From positions 1 through 46,378 of the forward strand of contig CAYZRS010000040.1 in the NCBI GenBank assembly GCA_964480915.1: a stretch of DNA of 46,378 bases, given 5' to 3'. The notes beneath the pieces are model-generated. The model was given only the letters and a program-made list of their open reading frames with translations, was not told the origin of the DNA and made no database searches. The stretch comes from CAWGCE01 sp964480915 (GTDB lineage Bacteria > Planctomycetota > Planctomycetia > Pirellulales > Pirellulaceae). How positions within the stretch are numbered: position 1 is the stretch's first letter; each line of letters begins with the position of its first letter. The position numbers were made by a program, and so were the translations under genes. Positions 26,028-33,772 of this stretch are shown piece after piece.

Positions 26028-27563
26028 TTAGGCGACCGCCTCTGCTTCCTCGGCTACGTAGCCATGCTTCTTGTTGAACGCTTCGATCACGTCGATCAAC
26101 TGCTGTTCCAGATCGTCATCCATTTTTTGCTTCTCGACGATCGCGTCAAAAAGGCCTTGGTGACTGGAGTGTACGTGCGCCAAGAAATCGGTTTCCCACT
26201 TGCGCACTTCGTTGACCTTCACGTCGTCGAGGTATCCCTTGGTTCCGGCAAAGATACTCATGATTTGATCGGCCACTTCCATCGGCTGATACTGCGGCTG
26301 CTTCAGCAACTCGACCATGCGGTAACCGCGATCCAATTGCTTTTGCGTGGCCGGATCGAGCTCCGTACCCAATTGAGCGAACGCTTCCAACTCGCGGAAC
26401 GCCGCCAAGTCCAAGCGGAGTCCGCCAGCCACCGATTTCATGGCTTTGATTTGAGCGTTACCACCCACGCGGGAAACCGAAATACCGGCGTTCATCGCCG
26501 GGCGGATACCCGCAAAGAAAAGGTCCGGTTGCAGGTAAATCTGTCCGTCCGTAATCGAAATCACGTTCGTCGGAATGTAGGCCGAAACCTCGCCTTCCAA
26601 CGTTTCAATGATCGGCAACGAGGTGAGCGAACCACCGCCCAGTTCGTCCGACATCTTGGAAGAGCGTTCGAGCAAACGGCTGTGACAGTAGAAAACATCG
26701 CCCGGGAACGCTTCACGGCCCGGTGGACGACGCATCAGCAGCGACAATTCGCGATAGGCGGAGGCCTGCTTGGAAAGATCGTCGTAGACGATCAGGGCGT
26801 GGCCACTGTTGAACATGTAGTGTTCGGCCATCGCGGTCCCAGCGTACGGTGCGATGTACTGGAGCGGAGCAGGGGCACTCGCACCGGCCATGATGACCGT
26901 CGTGTATTCCATTGCTCCATTCTTGCGAAGCACTTCGACGACACCGGCAACCGACGAATCTTTTTGACCAATGGCAACGTAGAAGCACATGACTCCTTTG
27001 CCTTTTTGGTTCAGGATCGTATCGATTGCGATCGCCGTCTTGCCCGTCTTGCGGTCTCCAATGATCAGCTCGCGCTGGCCACGTCCGATCGGTGTCATTG
27101 CGTCGATCGCTTTAATGCCGGTTTGCATCGGCTCGGTCACCGGCTTGCGCTCGGCAACACCCGGTGCCAGGATCTCGACCAATCGCGTTTCGGTCGTTTC
27201 CACCGGGCCTTGCCCGTCCAGCGGGTTCCCGAGTGGATCAACAACGCGACCGACGGTGGCGGCACCGACGGGAACGGAGAGCAACTTGCCAAGGCTTTTG
27301 ACTTCGTCGCCTTCGTTGAGTTTGAGGTAGTCACCCAGAATGATGACACCGACGCTATTTTCTTCGAGGTTGAACGCCAGTCCGGTGATCCCGCCTGGGA
27401 ATTCGACCATTTCACCGACCATCACGTTCGACAGTCCGTAAACTCGAGCGATACCATCGCCCACTTCCAACACGGTACCAACTTCGCGAACGTCGACGCG
27501 ATCTTCGTACTGTTCGATTTCCTTCTGGATGACAGAAGCGATTTCGTCAGCATTAAACTTCAT
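26028..27563 (-). CDS. atpA: F-type ATP synthase subunit alpha
   Basis: A 511-residue non-catalytic nucleotide-binding F1 subunit. The P-loop is GDRKTGKTAIA, with the RELIIGDR lead-in, LIVYDDLSKQA and the ALPHA signature region (PAMNAGISVSRVGGNAQ) present. The N-terminus (MKFNADEIASVIQKEIEQYE) matches the family and the ATG follows a CGGAG ribosome-binding site. Its long antisense open frame is a shadow. Confidence 0.97.
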   Translation of the reverse strand: MKFNADEIASVIQKEIEQYEDRVDVREVGTVLEVGDGIARVYGLSNVMVGEMVEFPGGITGLAFNLEENSVGVIILGDYLKLNEGDEVKSLGKLLSVPVGAATVGRVVDPLGNPLDGQGPVETTETRLVEILAPGVAERKPVTEPMQTGIKAIDAMTPIGRGQRELIIGDRKTGKTAIAIDTILNQKGKGVMCFYVAIGQKDSSVAGVVEVLRKNGAMEYTTVIMAGASAPAPLQYIAPYAGTAMAEHYMFNSGHALIVYDDLSKQASAYRELSLLMRRPPGREAFPGDVFYCHSRLLERSSKMSDELGGGSLTSLPIIETLEGEVSAYIPTNVISITDGQIYLQPDLFFAGIRPAMNAGISVSRVGGNAQIKAMKSVAGGLRLDLAAFRELEAFAQLGTELDPATQKQLDRGYRMVELLKQPQYQPMEVADQIMSIFAGTKGYLDDVKVNEVRKWETDFLAHVHSSHQGLFDAIVEKQKMDDDLEQQLIDVIEAFNKKHGYVAEEAEAVA

Positions 27564-27608
27564 GGGTAACTCCGTATCGTTACGCGAACGATTATTTATT
27601 CCGCTGAT

Positions 27609-28418
27609 TTATGATTCGGGCGCGAACTTACTGCCAGCATCGCGCATTTGACTCACTGTTTTTGCTACTGCTTGATCACGCAACAATTCGAGCTTGCGAG
27701 CCACCGAACCGTCGTAAACTTTATCACCAACACGAATCAGGATTCCGCCGAGCAGCTTAGGGTCAACGTCTGGCGAAACCGAAACGTCCGCCCCCAACTT
27801 CTGTTGGAGCGACTGTTTCACTTCTGCGACGACCGACGCATCCACCGGAGCCGCCGTCACCATGGTGACCTCAACAACGCCTTTGCGTTCGTTTAGCAGC
27901 GTCCGAGCCGCCTGATAAATGCTCGCCAAACAATCGAGCCGGCCGTGCTCACAAACGACCTTGAGAAATCGCAAGAGCTCTTTCGAGACGCGTCCGCCAA
28001 GGGTGCTGTCGATCAGCTTGAGCTTCTCGGGCACCGTGACCTGTGGCGACGACAATGCCGCCTGAAAGCCGGGTGTCTTTTCGAAGACCTCGCCCACAAG
28101 CGTGCCCAGTTCGGTCAACACCGCTGCACTATCGGACGTTTCGGTAGCGCTGAGCAATGCCTTGGCGTAGACCTTGCCGATCTGCTGTTTCCCAATGTCC
28201 ACGGTTTGCGAACGGAGGTTCGGCAAATCGCCATTTTCGGTTGCTTTGATCATAGTTGCCTGCGATGGTTTCTGTTCCGGTTCGGCAGGAGCCTCGACGT
28301 TGGTCTCAACGACCGGAGGTGATTCCTTGCTAGCCGACACTTCCCGCTGCACGAGTTCCTTGATTTTAGAAACTCGCCTTACGAACTTGCGACCGAAATC
28401 TGACCAATCAGTTGTCAC
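27609..28418 (-). CDS. atpH: F-type ATP synthase subunit delta with N-terminal extension
   Basis: The conserved OSCP/delta domain starts near residue 75 (QQIGKVYAKALLSA) and ends with GGILIRVGDKVYDGSVARKLELL, giving about 195 residues of normal delta. Ahead of this is a charged, Pro/Glu-rich extension. The GTG at 28418 overlaps the end of atpF by 11 bases, as is common for coupled genes, and would make 269 residues. An internal ATG at 28253 would make 214, closer to the usual length, but has only a weak ribosome-binding site. The subunit links the peripheral stalk to the F1 head. Confidence 0.88.
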   Translation of the reverse strand: MTTDWSDFGRKFVRRVSKIKELVQREVSASKESPPVVETNVEAPAEPEQKPSQATMIKATENGDLPNLRSQTVDIGKQQIGKVYAKALLSATETSDSAAVLTELGTLVGEVFEKTPGFQAALSSPQVTVPEKLKLIDSTLGGRVSKELLRFLKVVCEHGRLDCLASIYQAARTLLNERKGVVEVTMVTAAPVDASVVAEVKQSLQQKLGADVSVSPDVDPKLLGGILIRVGDKVYDGSVARKLELLRDQAVAKTVSQMRDAGSKFAPES

Positions 28419-29172
28419 TCGGGAACTGCTTTAGTGCATCTTGGATCAACGTGCTATGGTCATCCTTACTAAGACTTTGGCCAACGATCCGTCCTGCCAA
28501 ACTTACCGCTTGGTCAACGCTGGATTGCGCGAGCGTCTCCAACGCCGAATTTTTCGCCGCGTCGATCTCGCGAACGACTCGAGCTTTTTGAGCTGCAGCT
28601 GCTTCTTCGGCTTCTGCGATGATGCGATTCTTTTGCGATTCGGCATCACGCTTGGCTTCGTCCAGCATCGTTTTCACTTCTTCGCTCGAAGAAGCGAGCT
28701 TCGATTCGTGCTCGTCGAGTAAACGACGAGCTTCCTCGTTGCTACGCTGTGCTTCCGCCAATTGATCCGCAATTCGTTTTTCGCGTTCTTCGACGGCGTC
28801 CCGAATGGGACCCCAGGCGAATTTGCGAAGAATTACGGCCAGCAGTCCAAAAATGACAGCCGTGAAGATCGCCAAGTCAGGATCGACCGACAGCGGATTC
28901 GTGTTGCCATGAGCCGCATGCCCATCGCCGTGTTCGCCGCCGTGACTGCCGTCCGCATGCTCGCCTTCGCCACCATGGCCGCTGACCACATGATCGCCAT
29001 CGTGACCGTCGTCATGCGACGCGTGACCTTCACCGTGGTCTTCGCCGTGGTGCTCGCCTTCGTGCGATTCCTCTTGGGGACCGGCCATCACGAGGCCGAC
29101 CCAACCTGAATTCGCGGGAAATGCTAACAGCGCCACCGATGTGACCGCAGCAAGGAAAGTCGTTTTCATCAT
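28408..29172 (-). CDS. atpF: F-type ATP synthase subunit b with signal-like N-terminus and His-rich segment
   Basis: About 254 residues. The ATG at 29172 opens a hydrophobic signal-like stretch (TTFLAAVTSVALLAFPA) and is followed by a segment at residues 37-88 with 14 histidines plus many Asp, Glu and Gly. Then come the membrane helix (LAIFTAVIFGLLAVILRKFAW) and the long charged helix of the b subunit (RDAVEEREKRIADQLAEAQRS and on), which forms the peripheral stalk. In F-type enzymes the b N-terminus faces the outside of the cytoplasmic membrane, so the His-rich part should lie there. Ordinary b subunits (about 160 residues) lack it. An upstream in-frame start at 29226 is possible but less convincing. 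Confidence 0.88.
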   Translation of the reverse strand: MMKTTFLAAVTSVALLAFPANSGWVGLVMAGPQEESHEGEHHGEDHGEGHASHDDGHDGDHVVSGHGGEGEHADGSHGGEHGDGHAAHGNTNPLSVDPDLAIFTAVIFGLLAVILRKFAWGPIRDAVEEREKRIADQLAEAQRSNEEARRLLDEHESKLASSSEEVKTMLDEAKRDAESQKNRIIAEAEEAAAAQKARVVREIDAAKNSALETLAQSSVDQAVSLAGRIVGQSLSKDDHSTLIQDALKQFPSDN

Positions 29173-29249
29173 CGTTTCGATTCCGAATGTTCGTCTTCTA
29201 AGGTTTGCCGCCGGCTCTTCGCCCATTGCGAAGAGCCATGCTGGGCGGC

Positions 29250-29570
29250 TTACTTATTGAACAGCATACAAACAATCAATGCGAAGAATGTCGCACCTTC
29301 GATCAGAGCGGCTGCAATGATCATCGCCGTCTGGATTTTACCAGCGACTTCTGGCTGACGCGCCATGCTTTCAACAGCGGCTGCACCAATCTTGCTAATG
29401 CCCATGGCGGCACCCAGCAGAACGAGTCCGGCACCAAAGGCACCACCCAGGTAGACCAGCGAATTGCTGCGATTTACCGACATGCCTTCGACTTCTTGTT
29501 GAGCCAATACTGGCGTGGTTGCGATGAAGGTAATGCCCAAGAACAACGCAACTCTAACCCATTTGTACAC
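29250..29570 (-). CDS. atpE: F-type ATP synthase subunit c with signal peptide
   Basis: A 106-residue rotor-ring subunit. The N-terminal 23 residues (VRVALFLGITFIATTPVLAQ) look like a cleavable signal, found in the c subunits of some bacteria. Two membrane helices follow, joined by the polar loop ARQPE. The ion-binding glutamate is Glu91 in LIEGATFF. The residues that accompany sodium binding (Gln in the first helix, Ser/Thr right after the Glu) are not present, so proton coupling is more likely. The start is a GTG preceded by TAGGAG at a suitable distance. Confidence 0.93.
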   Translation of the reverse strand: MYKWVRVALFLGITFIATTPVLAQQEVEGMSVNRSNSLVYLGGAFGAGLVLLGAAMGISKIGAAAVESMARQPEVAGKIQTAMIIAAALIEGATFFALIVCMLFNK

Positions 29571-29613
29571 GGTAGGTATCTCCTAAACGTAGTTTGAATT
29601 TCGACGCCGCACC

Positions 29614-30528
29614 CTAGTGAGGATGTACCGCCGATCCAATAAATAGTGCGGACAAAAAAGTGAAAATGTAAGCTTGTAGGAATGCAACAAACAGTTCGAG
29701 CATGCTCAACGCGGTTGCACCCAAGACACTCGCGACCGTCACCGATCCGGATAATGCCGTCGGTAACTGCCAGGCGGCGGCAATGAACGCCACGATCACA
29801 GCCAGTACCAAGTGACCTGCCATCATGTTGGCCAGCAAACGAACGGCCAACACAAAGTGTTTGATAAACAGACCGAGCAACTCAATGAAAAAGATGCCGA
29901 TCTTTAATGGGAACATGTAGACGGGAAGGTCCATGTGGGGGACCTGATTTTTCCAGAAGCCAATCACGCCCATTTCCGCCGACCCCGAAATGACAACCTT
30001 CAGGAAGGTGATGAATGCCAAAGCGCCGGTGGTTGCCAACGCACCGGTGGGCGAGCCGAGCCACGGCAGCATGCCCAGCAAATTGCAGGTCAGCACAAAG
30101 AAGAAAAGCGACCACAGGAATGGCAAGAATTTGTCACCGTCGTGACCGATCGCGGGGCGGGCAACGTCGTCACGGATAAAGAGCAGCATCGACTCGAGCG
30201 AATTCCACAGCACACCTTTGGGGGCACCGGGCCGCTGACGTCGAATATGAGCCGCCAGACCCACGAAAAGCAAAATCAGCGCGATCGCGCCGATGAGCTC
30301 CAAAATCATGAATTTCGTGATATGGAGATCGAATGGCTCAATGAGGTCACTTAAAGATCCCAAGTCGGGCATCTTGACGATCGGTTCGCTCGATTCGCGA
30401 ATCTGCGGGATCACCAGTTTGCCAACTTCGCTGCTGCCGGCTTTTTCCGCAAGATAACGGGGTACTTCGAAGTACTCGGCATCCTTCACGTGGCCAATCA
30501 GATGTCCGGCGTCAAAATGATCTGCCAT
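29614..30528 (-). CDS. atpB: F-type ATP synthase subunit a
   Basis: A 304-residue membrane stator protein. The conserved helix LLGLFIKHFVLAVRLLANMMAGHLVL includes the essential arginine, and LFVAFLQAYIFTFLSALFIG is the typical last helix. The N-terminal 90 residues before the first membrane helix are longer than in many bacteria. It lies 17 bases after the small membrane protein gene and 44 bases before atpE. Confidence 0.95.
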   Translation of the reverse strand: MADHFDAGHLIGHVKDAEYFEVPRYLAEKAGSSEVGKLVIPQIRESSEPIVKMPDLGSLSDLIEPFDLHITKFMILELIGAIALILLFVGLAAHIRRQRPGAPKGVLWNSLESMLLFIRDDVARPAIGHDGDKFLPFLWSLFFFVLTCNLLGMLPWLGSPTGALATTGALAFITFLKVVISGSAEMGVIGFWKNQVPHMDLPVYMFPLKIGIFFIELLGLFIKHFVLAVRLLANMMAGHLVLAVIVAFIAAAWQLPTALSGSVTVASVLGATALSMLELFVAFLQAYIFTFLSALFIGSAVHPH

Positions 30529-30544
30529 GTTTGGTACTCAGATT

Positions 30545-30949
30545 CTACTTGGTTCGTTCGTTGGCTGAAAAACGTCGGGCCCATAACCACGTCTCGGTAA
30601 ACAGCAGCACCGGAGAAATGATGAGCAGGCAAATGGCGAACACGCGAGCCTCGTGAACGCCGACCAGAACCGCCAGGATCGCACAGCCGATAAGCGGCAA
30701 GAGCATCCGAACTCCCACACCCAACGCGACGACCATCAGGTACGTTTCCGCAACCGGAAACAATAGCGGTAGTGATAACACGATTACGCCAACGACGAAA
30801 CAGGTCGCACCTGCCAAAAGGCAAAGCGCAAGCCCCTGCTTTGGGTCGAGATATCTAGACAACGGAATCGTCAACAACGTCATGATCACCGACAAGCTGA
30901 ATAGAAGCAGCAGCGGTCTGCCAAGCTTCAATTGATCTAATCGTGGCAC
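30545..30949 (-). CDS. Small membrane protein, AtpI-like
   Basis: A 134-residue protein with four hydrophobic helices and a charged C-terminus. Position directly ahead of atpB in the operon, size and topology fit the ATP synthase protein I (AtpI) group, which helps c-ring assembly in some bacteria. Sequence similarity to AtpI is not obvious by eye, so the call rests mostly on context. The start is a GTG at 30949 with AAGGG upstream. Confidence 0.65.
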   Translation of the reverse strand: MPRLDQLKLGRPLLLLFSLSVIMTLLTIPLSRYLDPKQGLALCLLAGATCFVVGVIVLSLPLLFPVAETYLMVVALGVGVRMLLPLIGCAILAVLVGVHEARVFAICLLIISPVLLFTETWLWARRFSANERTK

Positions 30950-31031
30950 GATGTGGAGCCCTTTTCAATTCGAGCCCAACAGTCGTTCCCCATCACCCCT
31001 TTAAACACAGTCTCCGCTGGTCGACTCAATG

Positions 31032-31271
31032 TCAGCTCGAACTTTTCGAGTCGTCCGACGTGAGTTGCATCAAGTGCCAAATCCCCAGCGTCATTCCACC
31101 CGCAAAACCGAGCAGGCAGAAAACAAATTTCGTCCCCAAGTAACGGTCGAGTAAGAAGTATCCGACCACTCCCGGGACCACCATCTCCAGCGAGACCGTC
31201 ATGATCTTCGAAGCCCAGTGGTAAGCCTTCGCGCCAGCGCTGCGGCCATCGTTCGACTGATGTTCCGTCAA
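31032..31271 (-). CDS. atpZ: AtpZ/AtpI-family small membrane protein
   Basis: A 79-residue protein with two membrane helices. The segment SLEMVVPGVVGYFLLDRYLGTKFVFCLLGFAGGMTLG (two stretches) matches the AtpZ pattern: a Glu-Met-Val-x-Pro-Gly first helix, an LDRxLGT turn and a Gly-rich second helix. AtpZ proteins often open F-ATP synthase operons; Mg2+ or Ca2+ transport and assembly roles have been proposed. The start codon is TTG at 31271 with an AGGTGA-like site just before. A 27-base stretch of this gene recurs identically at 31624-31650. Confidence 0.78.
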   Translation of the reverse strand: MTEHQSNDGRSAGAKAYHWASKIMTVSLEMVVPGVVGYFLLDRYLGTKFVFCLLGFAGGMTLGIWHLMQLTSDDSKSSS

Positions 31272-31416
31272 ACTTCACCTGTCCTGCTGAAGGCTCATAA
31301 GCGTTTCCCGGCCCGTTTCTCCGCCTCAGAAAACCTCGCAAAGGTGATCTCAATGATCGCACTTTGGAGCCCGTCTGCATGACCAAAAACCGCAGGAAAC
31401 CCTTAAACGAGGGCAA

Positions 31417-31444
31417 TTTACAAAACGCGAGGGAACACGGTCAA
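31417..31444 (-). promoter_or_regulatory. Predicted promoter of the atp operon
   Basis: On the minus strand TTGACC (31444-31439) and TGTAAA (31422-31417) are 16 bases apart. The predicted start is near 31410, giving a leader of about 140 bases before atpZ. The -10 box is weak, which fits a promoter that needs an activator. Confidence 0.45.
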
Positions 31445-31458
31445 CCGGCAACCGGCAA

Positions 31459-31482
31459 ACTTTGTGATTTTTTTCACAAAGT
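31459..31482. promoter_or_regulatory. CRP/FNR-type palindrome upstream of the atp operon
   Basis: ACTTTGTGA and TCACAAAGT form a perfect nine-base inverted repeat separated by six T. The core is exactly TGTGA-N6-TCACA, the CRP consensus spacing. Its centre is about 60-61 bases upstream of the predicted atp transcription start, the class I activator position. Confidence 0.6.
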
Positions 31483-31605
31483 CTGAAAACGGCCACGATT
31501 TCTGCCCATTCACGGCTTGGCTTAGGGCATCTTGGCGAACTGCGGTAAGCCAAGTTGTGCAGGCGGGCACGACCAAACATCGGCGCGAAATCGAGACATG
31601 GTGGT

Positions 31606-31656
31606 GCCGATCCAGTAAGCATCCCACTCCCGGGACCACCATCTCCAGCGGCCACC
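31606..31656 (-). pseudogene. Decayed atpZ fragment
   Basis: On the minus strand the frame reads PLEMVVPGVGCLLDR, nearly the same as SLEMVVPGVVGYFLLDR in atpZ, and 27 bases are identical to the intact gene. The second helix is missing and the frame runs into unrelated sequence. It looks like the remnant of a duplication or a recombination scar. Confidence 0.5.
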
Positions 31657-31697
31657 GAACGGTTGGGTCGGCCGCTTGTTTGCCCTTCGGCGCCTAA

Positions 31698-31934
31698 GCG
31701 ACGGAGTGGCTAAGACCCAATACCCAGGAAGAGACCGCTGGATTTGCAGCCGTATCGGCATCTTCGGGTCAGCTCGATTTTGGCCTCGAAAGGCTCGAAG
31801 ACCGCCGCATGCGGGCGGGCCAAATCGACCCATACAATCCTGGAAATCGCTCCAACGTCGGCGCTGTCGTCACCTCGCTCCTTGAATATGATCTGGCCGA
31901 CACGGACGATTCTTTCGATATCCGCACCGGCTGA
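31698..31934 (+). pseudogene. Remnant with planctomycete LERLEDRR surface-protein motif
   Basis: A 78-codon plus-strand frame has no start codon at its head. It reads GQLDFGLERLEDRRMRAG around 31773-31820 and ends at a TGA at 31932. The LERLEDRRM motif is the N-terminal signature seen on many large secreted planctomycete proteins. No large protein follows, so this appears to be a leftover N-terminus. The match is by recall of the motif, not by search. Confidence 0.4.
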
Positions 31935-32034
31935 CTGAACACGTCGATGAATTGGCCAGTCTCGGTGCGACCGAAGTGACCTTTGCGAGGCGGCCTGCAT
32001 CATGGTCCGGATCAGTGGCCAGCTGCTGATTCTC

Positions 32035-32064
32035 TTTTCGTACCGCTGATTTTCGTACCGCTGA
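32035..32064. repeat. Perfect tandem duplication of a 15-base unit
   Basis: TTTTCGTACCGCTGA occurs twice back to back at 32035-32049 and 32050-32064. Confidence 0.8.
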
Positions 32065-32582
32065 CATTCACTCCGCATTTCCAGTCGGTCCGGGGCTTAC
32101 GGAATCTGGCCTAATTCCAGGTGGTCGAGCCGCGGGAAGCAGATGCGCCTGCTGGCGCGGCGTCTAGCACATCCACGTCCATCATCCGGCGAAAGGCAGG
32201 ATCACAAATTCCGCCCCGTCGTCGTCTAAGTCTTTCTATAACAACCGTTTACCCCTTCCAAGTCGGGCCAAGAAAGGGCTCATTTTAACTTGTGGAAATG
32301 GGGGTTCTGATTAAACTAGATTTATATCTGGTGAGGATTTTGAGGGGTATCGGGGCACCTTTCGCATTGAGCCGCAATTTGATTTCGGCTCTTCTCACCG
32401 GTAGTTCAGCTGGGCAACGGGCAAGGAATCGAAGCCAGCCGGACGAACTTCGCCGAATCAGCGGGTCAGGGAGTGTCGTGCAGATTCGTCGCCTTGAACG
32501 GTCAAGGATTGACGTACGAATCAACCAGTGAGTGGTCTCTATCAGCAGGGACGGCTTGCGTTGCACAACTCCGGAGGATTCT

Positions 32583-33680
32583 TTGATTACCGCAGCGAGT
32601 CTGAAGTCCTACACTCACAAGGACTTGGCCCAGATGGCCAAAAAGAGAGGCGTTACCGGTTGGCACGCGATGCGCAAAGATCAGCTGGTTCGCGCACTGA
32701 TCAAAGTCGCCAAGCCGACGGCGAAGGAGAAACCCAAAAAAACGGCGACCACCAAAGCGACGCGTCGCAAGCCAGCCGAACCGGCGAAGTCGTCTAAATC
32801 GGGCACGGTCCAACGCAAAATTCAAAAGGCTCGAGCCCTCCAGGAACAAATGAAAGACATCGCTTCGAAGACAGATTCTGGTTCGACCGAAGATCAAATC
32901 ATCGTCATGGTCCGCGACCCTTATTGGTTGCAGGCCAGTTGGGAGCTGACGGCAAATTCCGTCGAACGCGCCAAGGCGGCCTTGGCCGAACGATGGCATG
33001 GTGCGAAGCCTGTCCTGCGGCTCATTGGCCTGCCCACGAATTCGACCGCCACCAGTGAACACATCCTCCGCGTGATCGAAATTCATGGTGGAGTCAGTCA
33101 TTGGTACATCGACGTCCAAGACCCACCCGGCACGTATCGAGTCGACATCGGCTATCAAACAACCGACGACCAATTCCACTCATTGTCTCGCAGCAACGTG
33201 GTCACCACGCCCCAGCCAGGCAAGGCCGATGTGATTGACGGAAACTGGTCCGACGTCGTGGAGAACTCGGAACGCATTTTTGCCATGAGTGGCGGTTACC
33301 AAAAAACGGGTGAGCGAGACGAATTGCGCGAATGGCTGGAAGATCGCCTGCATCGACCACTCGGTTCGCCCATGGTAACGAAGTTCGGCAACGGTGCCGC
33401 TGCCGTATTGGAACGAAATCGGACTTTGAAATTCAGTATCGATGCCGAGATGATCGTCTACGGCATGACCGATCCCACCGCCTTCGTCACGATGGGTGGC
33501 GAGCCGGTCACGCTGACTGCCGACGGTTCGTTTACCGCGCGCGTTCCCCTACCGGACAAGCGGCAGGTGATCCCGATGGTGGCCAGCAGTCGCGACGGCG
33601 TTGAAGAACAGACGATCGTTCTGGCGGTCGAGCGGAACACGAAAGTCATGGAAGCGAAAGTCCGCCAACCGGGCGAGTAA
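32583..33680 (+). CDS. Rho_N and DUF4912 domain protein
   Basis: About 365 residues. The TTG at 32583 is selected because GGAGG lies six bases upstream; the frame extends to a GTG at 32532 without such a site. Residues 5-42 (SLKSYTHKDLAQMAKKRGVTGWHAMRKDQLVRALIK) are a Rho N-terminal/SAP-like helical domain, followed by a Lys/Ala-rich basic linker typical of nucleic acid binding. Residues about 95-240 match DUF4912 (VRDPYWLQASWELTANSVERAK, PVLRLIGL, WYIDVQDPPGTYRVDIGY). A further beta-rich domain (YGMTDPTAFVTMGGEPVTL) closes it. Function is unknown; the basic Rho_N part suggests RNA or DNA binding. A terminator follows at 33728. Confidence 0.82.
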   Translation: MITAASLKSYTHKDLAQMAKKRGVTGWHAMRKDQLVRALIKVAKPTAKEKPKKTATTKATRRKPAEPAKSSKSGTVQRKIQKARALQEQMKDIASKTDSGSTEDQIIVMVRDPYWLQASWELTANSVERAKAALAERWHGAKPVLRLIGLPTNSTATSEHILRVIEIHGGVSHWYIDVQDPPGTYRVDIGYQTTDDQFHSLSRSNVVTTPQPGKADVIDGNWSDVVENSERIFAMSGGYQKTGERDELREWLEDRLHRPLGSPMVTKFGNGAAAVLERNRTLKFSIDAEMIVYGMTDPTAFVTMGGEPVTLTADGSFTARVPLPDKRQVIPMVASSRDGVEEQTIVLAVERNTKVMEAKVRQPGE

Positions 33681-33727
33681 GGCCGATCGGCCAACAAAAC
33701 CATCTGCGTCAATCCACAGCAGAGCGT

Positions 33728-33752
33728 AAGAGCCGGCGAAAGTCGGCTCTTT
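33728..33752 (+). terminator. Rho-independent terminator after the DUF4912 gene
   Basis: AAGAGCCGGC and GTCGGCTCTT form a ten-base stem with one G-U pair and a GAAA tetraloop, ending in a T-run. It lies 48 bases after the DUF4912 stop, between convergent genes. Confidence 0.85.
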
Positions 33753-33772
33753 CTGTGCGCCCCGCAGCAAAC

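Larger units (their letters stand above)
31272..32582. other. Gene-poor interval upstream of the atp operon
   Basis: About 1.3 kb holding the atp promoter and its CRP-type palindrome, two gene remnants (decayed atpZ; LERLEDRR fragment) and a short tandem repeat at 32035. No intact gene is supported in either strand; small open frames here overlap each other and lack ribosome-binding sites. From 32065 to 32570 nothing further is recognised. Confidence 0.5.

Noticed and set aside
26001..27569. Plus-strand open frame of 522 codons over atpA
   Set aside because: Mirrors the whole of atpA on the opposite strand, has no ribosome-binding site and a His/Arg-rich composition typical of antisense frames.
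28900..29060. His/Asp/Gly codon run in atpF as a CRISPR or satellite repeat
   Set aside because: Units are irregular in length and sequence and stay in the reading frame of a conserved gene; it is coding low complexity.
30937..31416. Minus-strand open frame of 159 codons overlapping atpZ
   Set aside because: Overlaps atpZ in another frame and has no recognisable content; atpZ is the conserved reading.
31710..32078. Minus-strand open frame of 122 codons in the gene-poor interval
   Set aside because: No ribosome-binding site and no recognisable domain; it overlaps the LERLEDRR remnant on the other strand, which has a better explanation.
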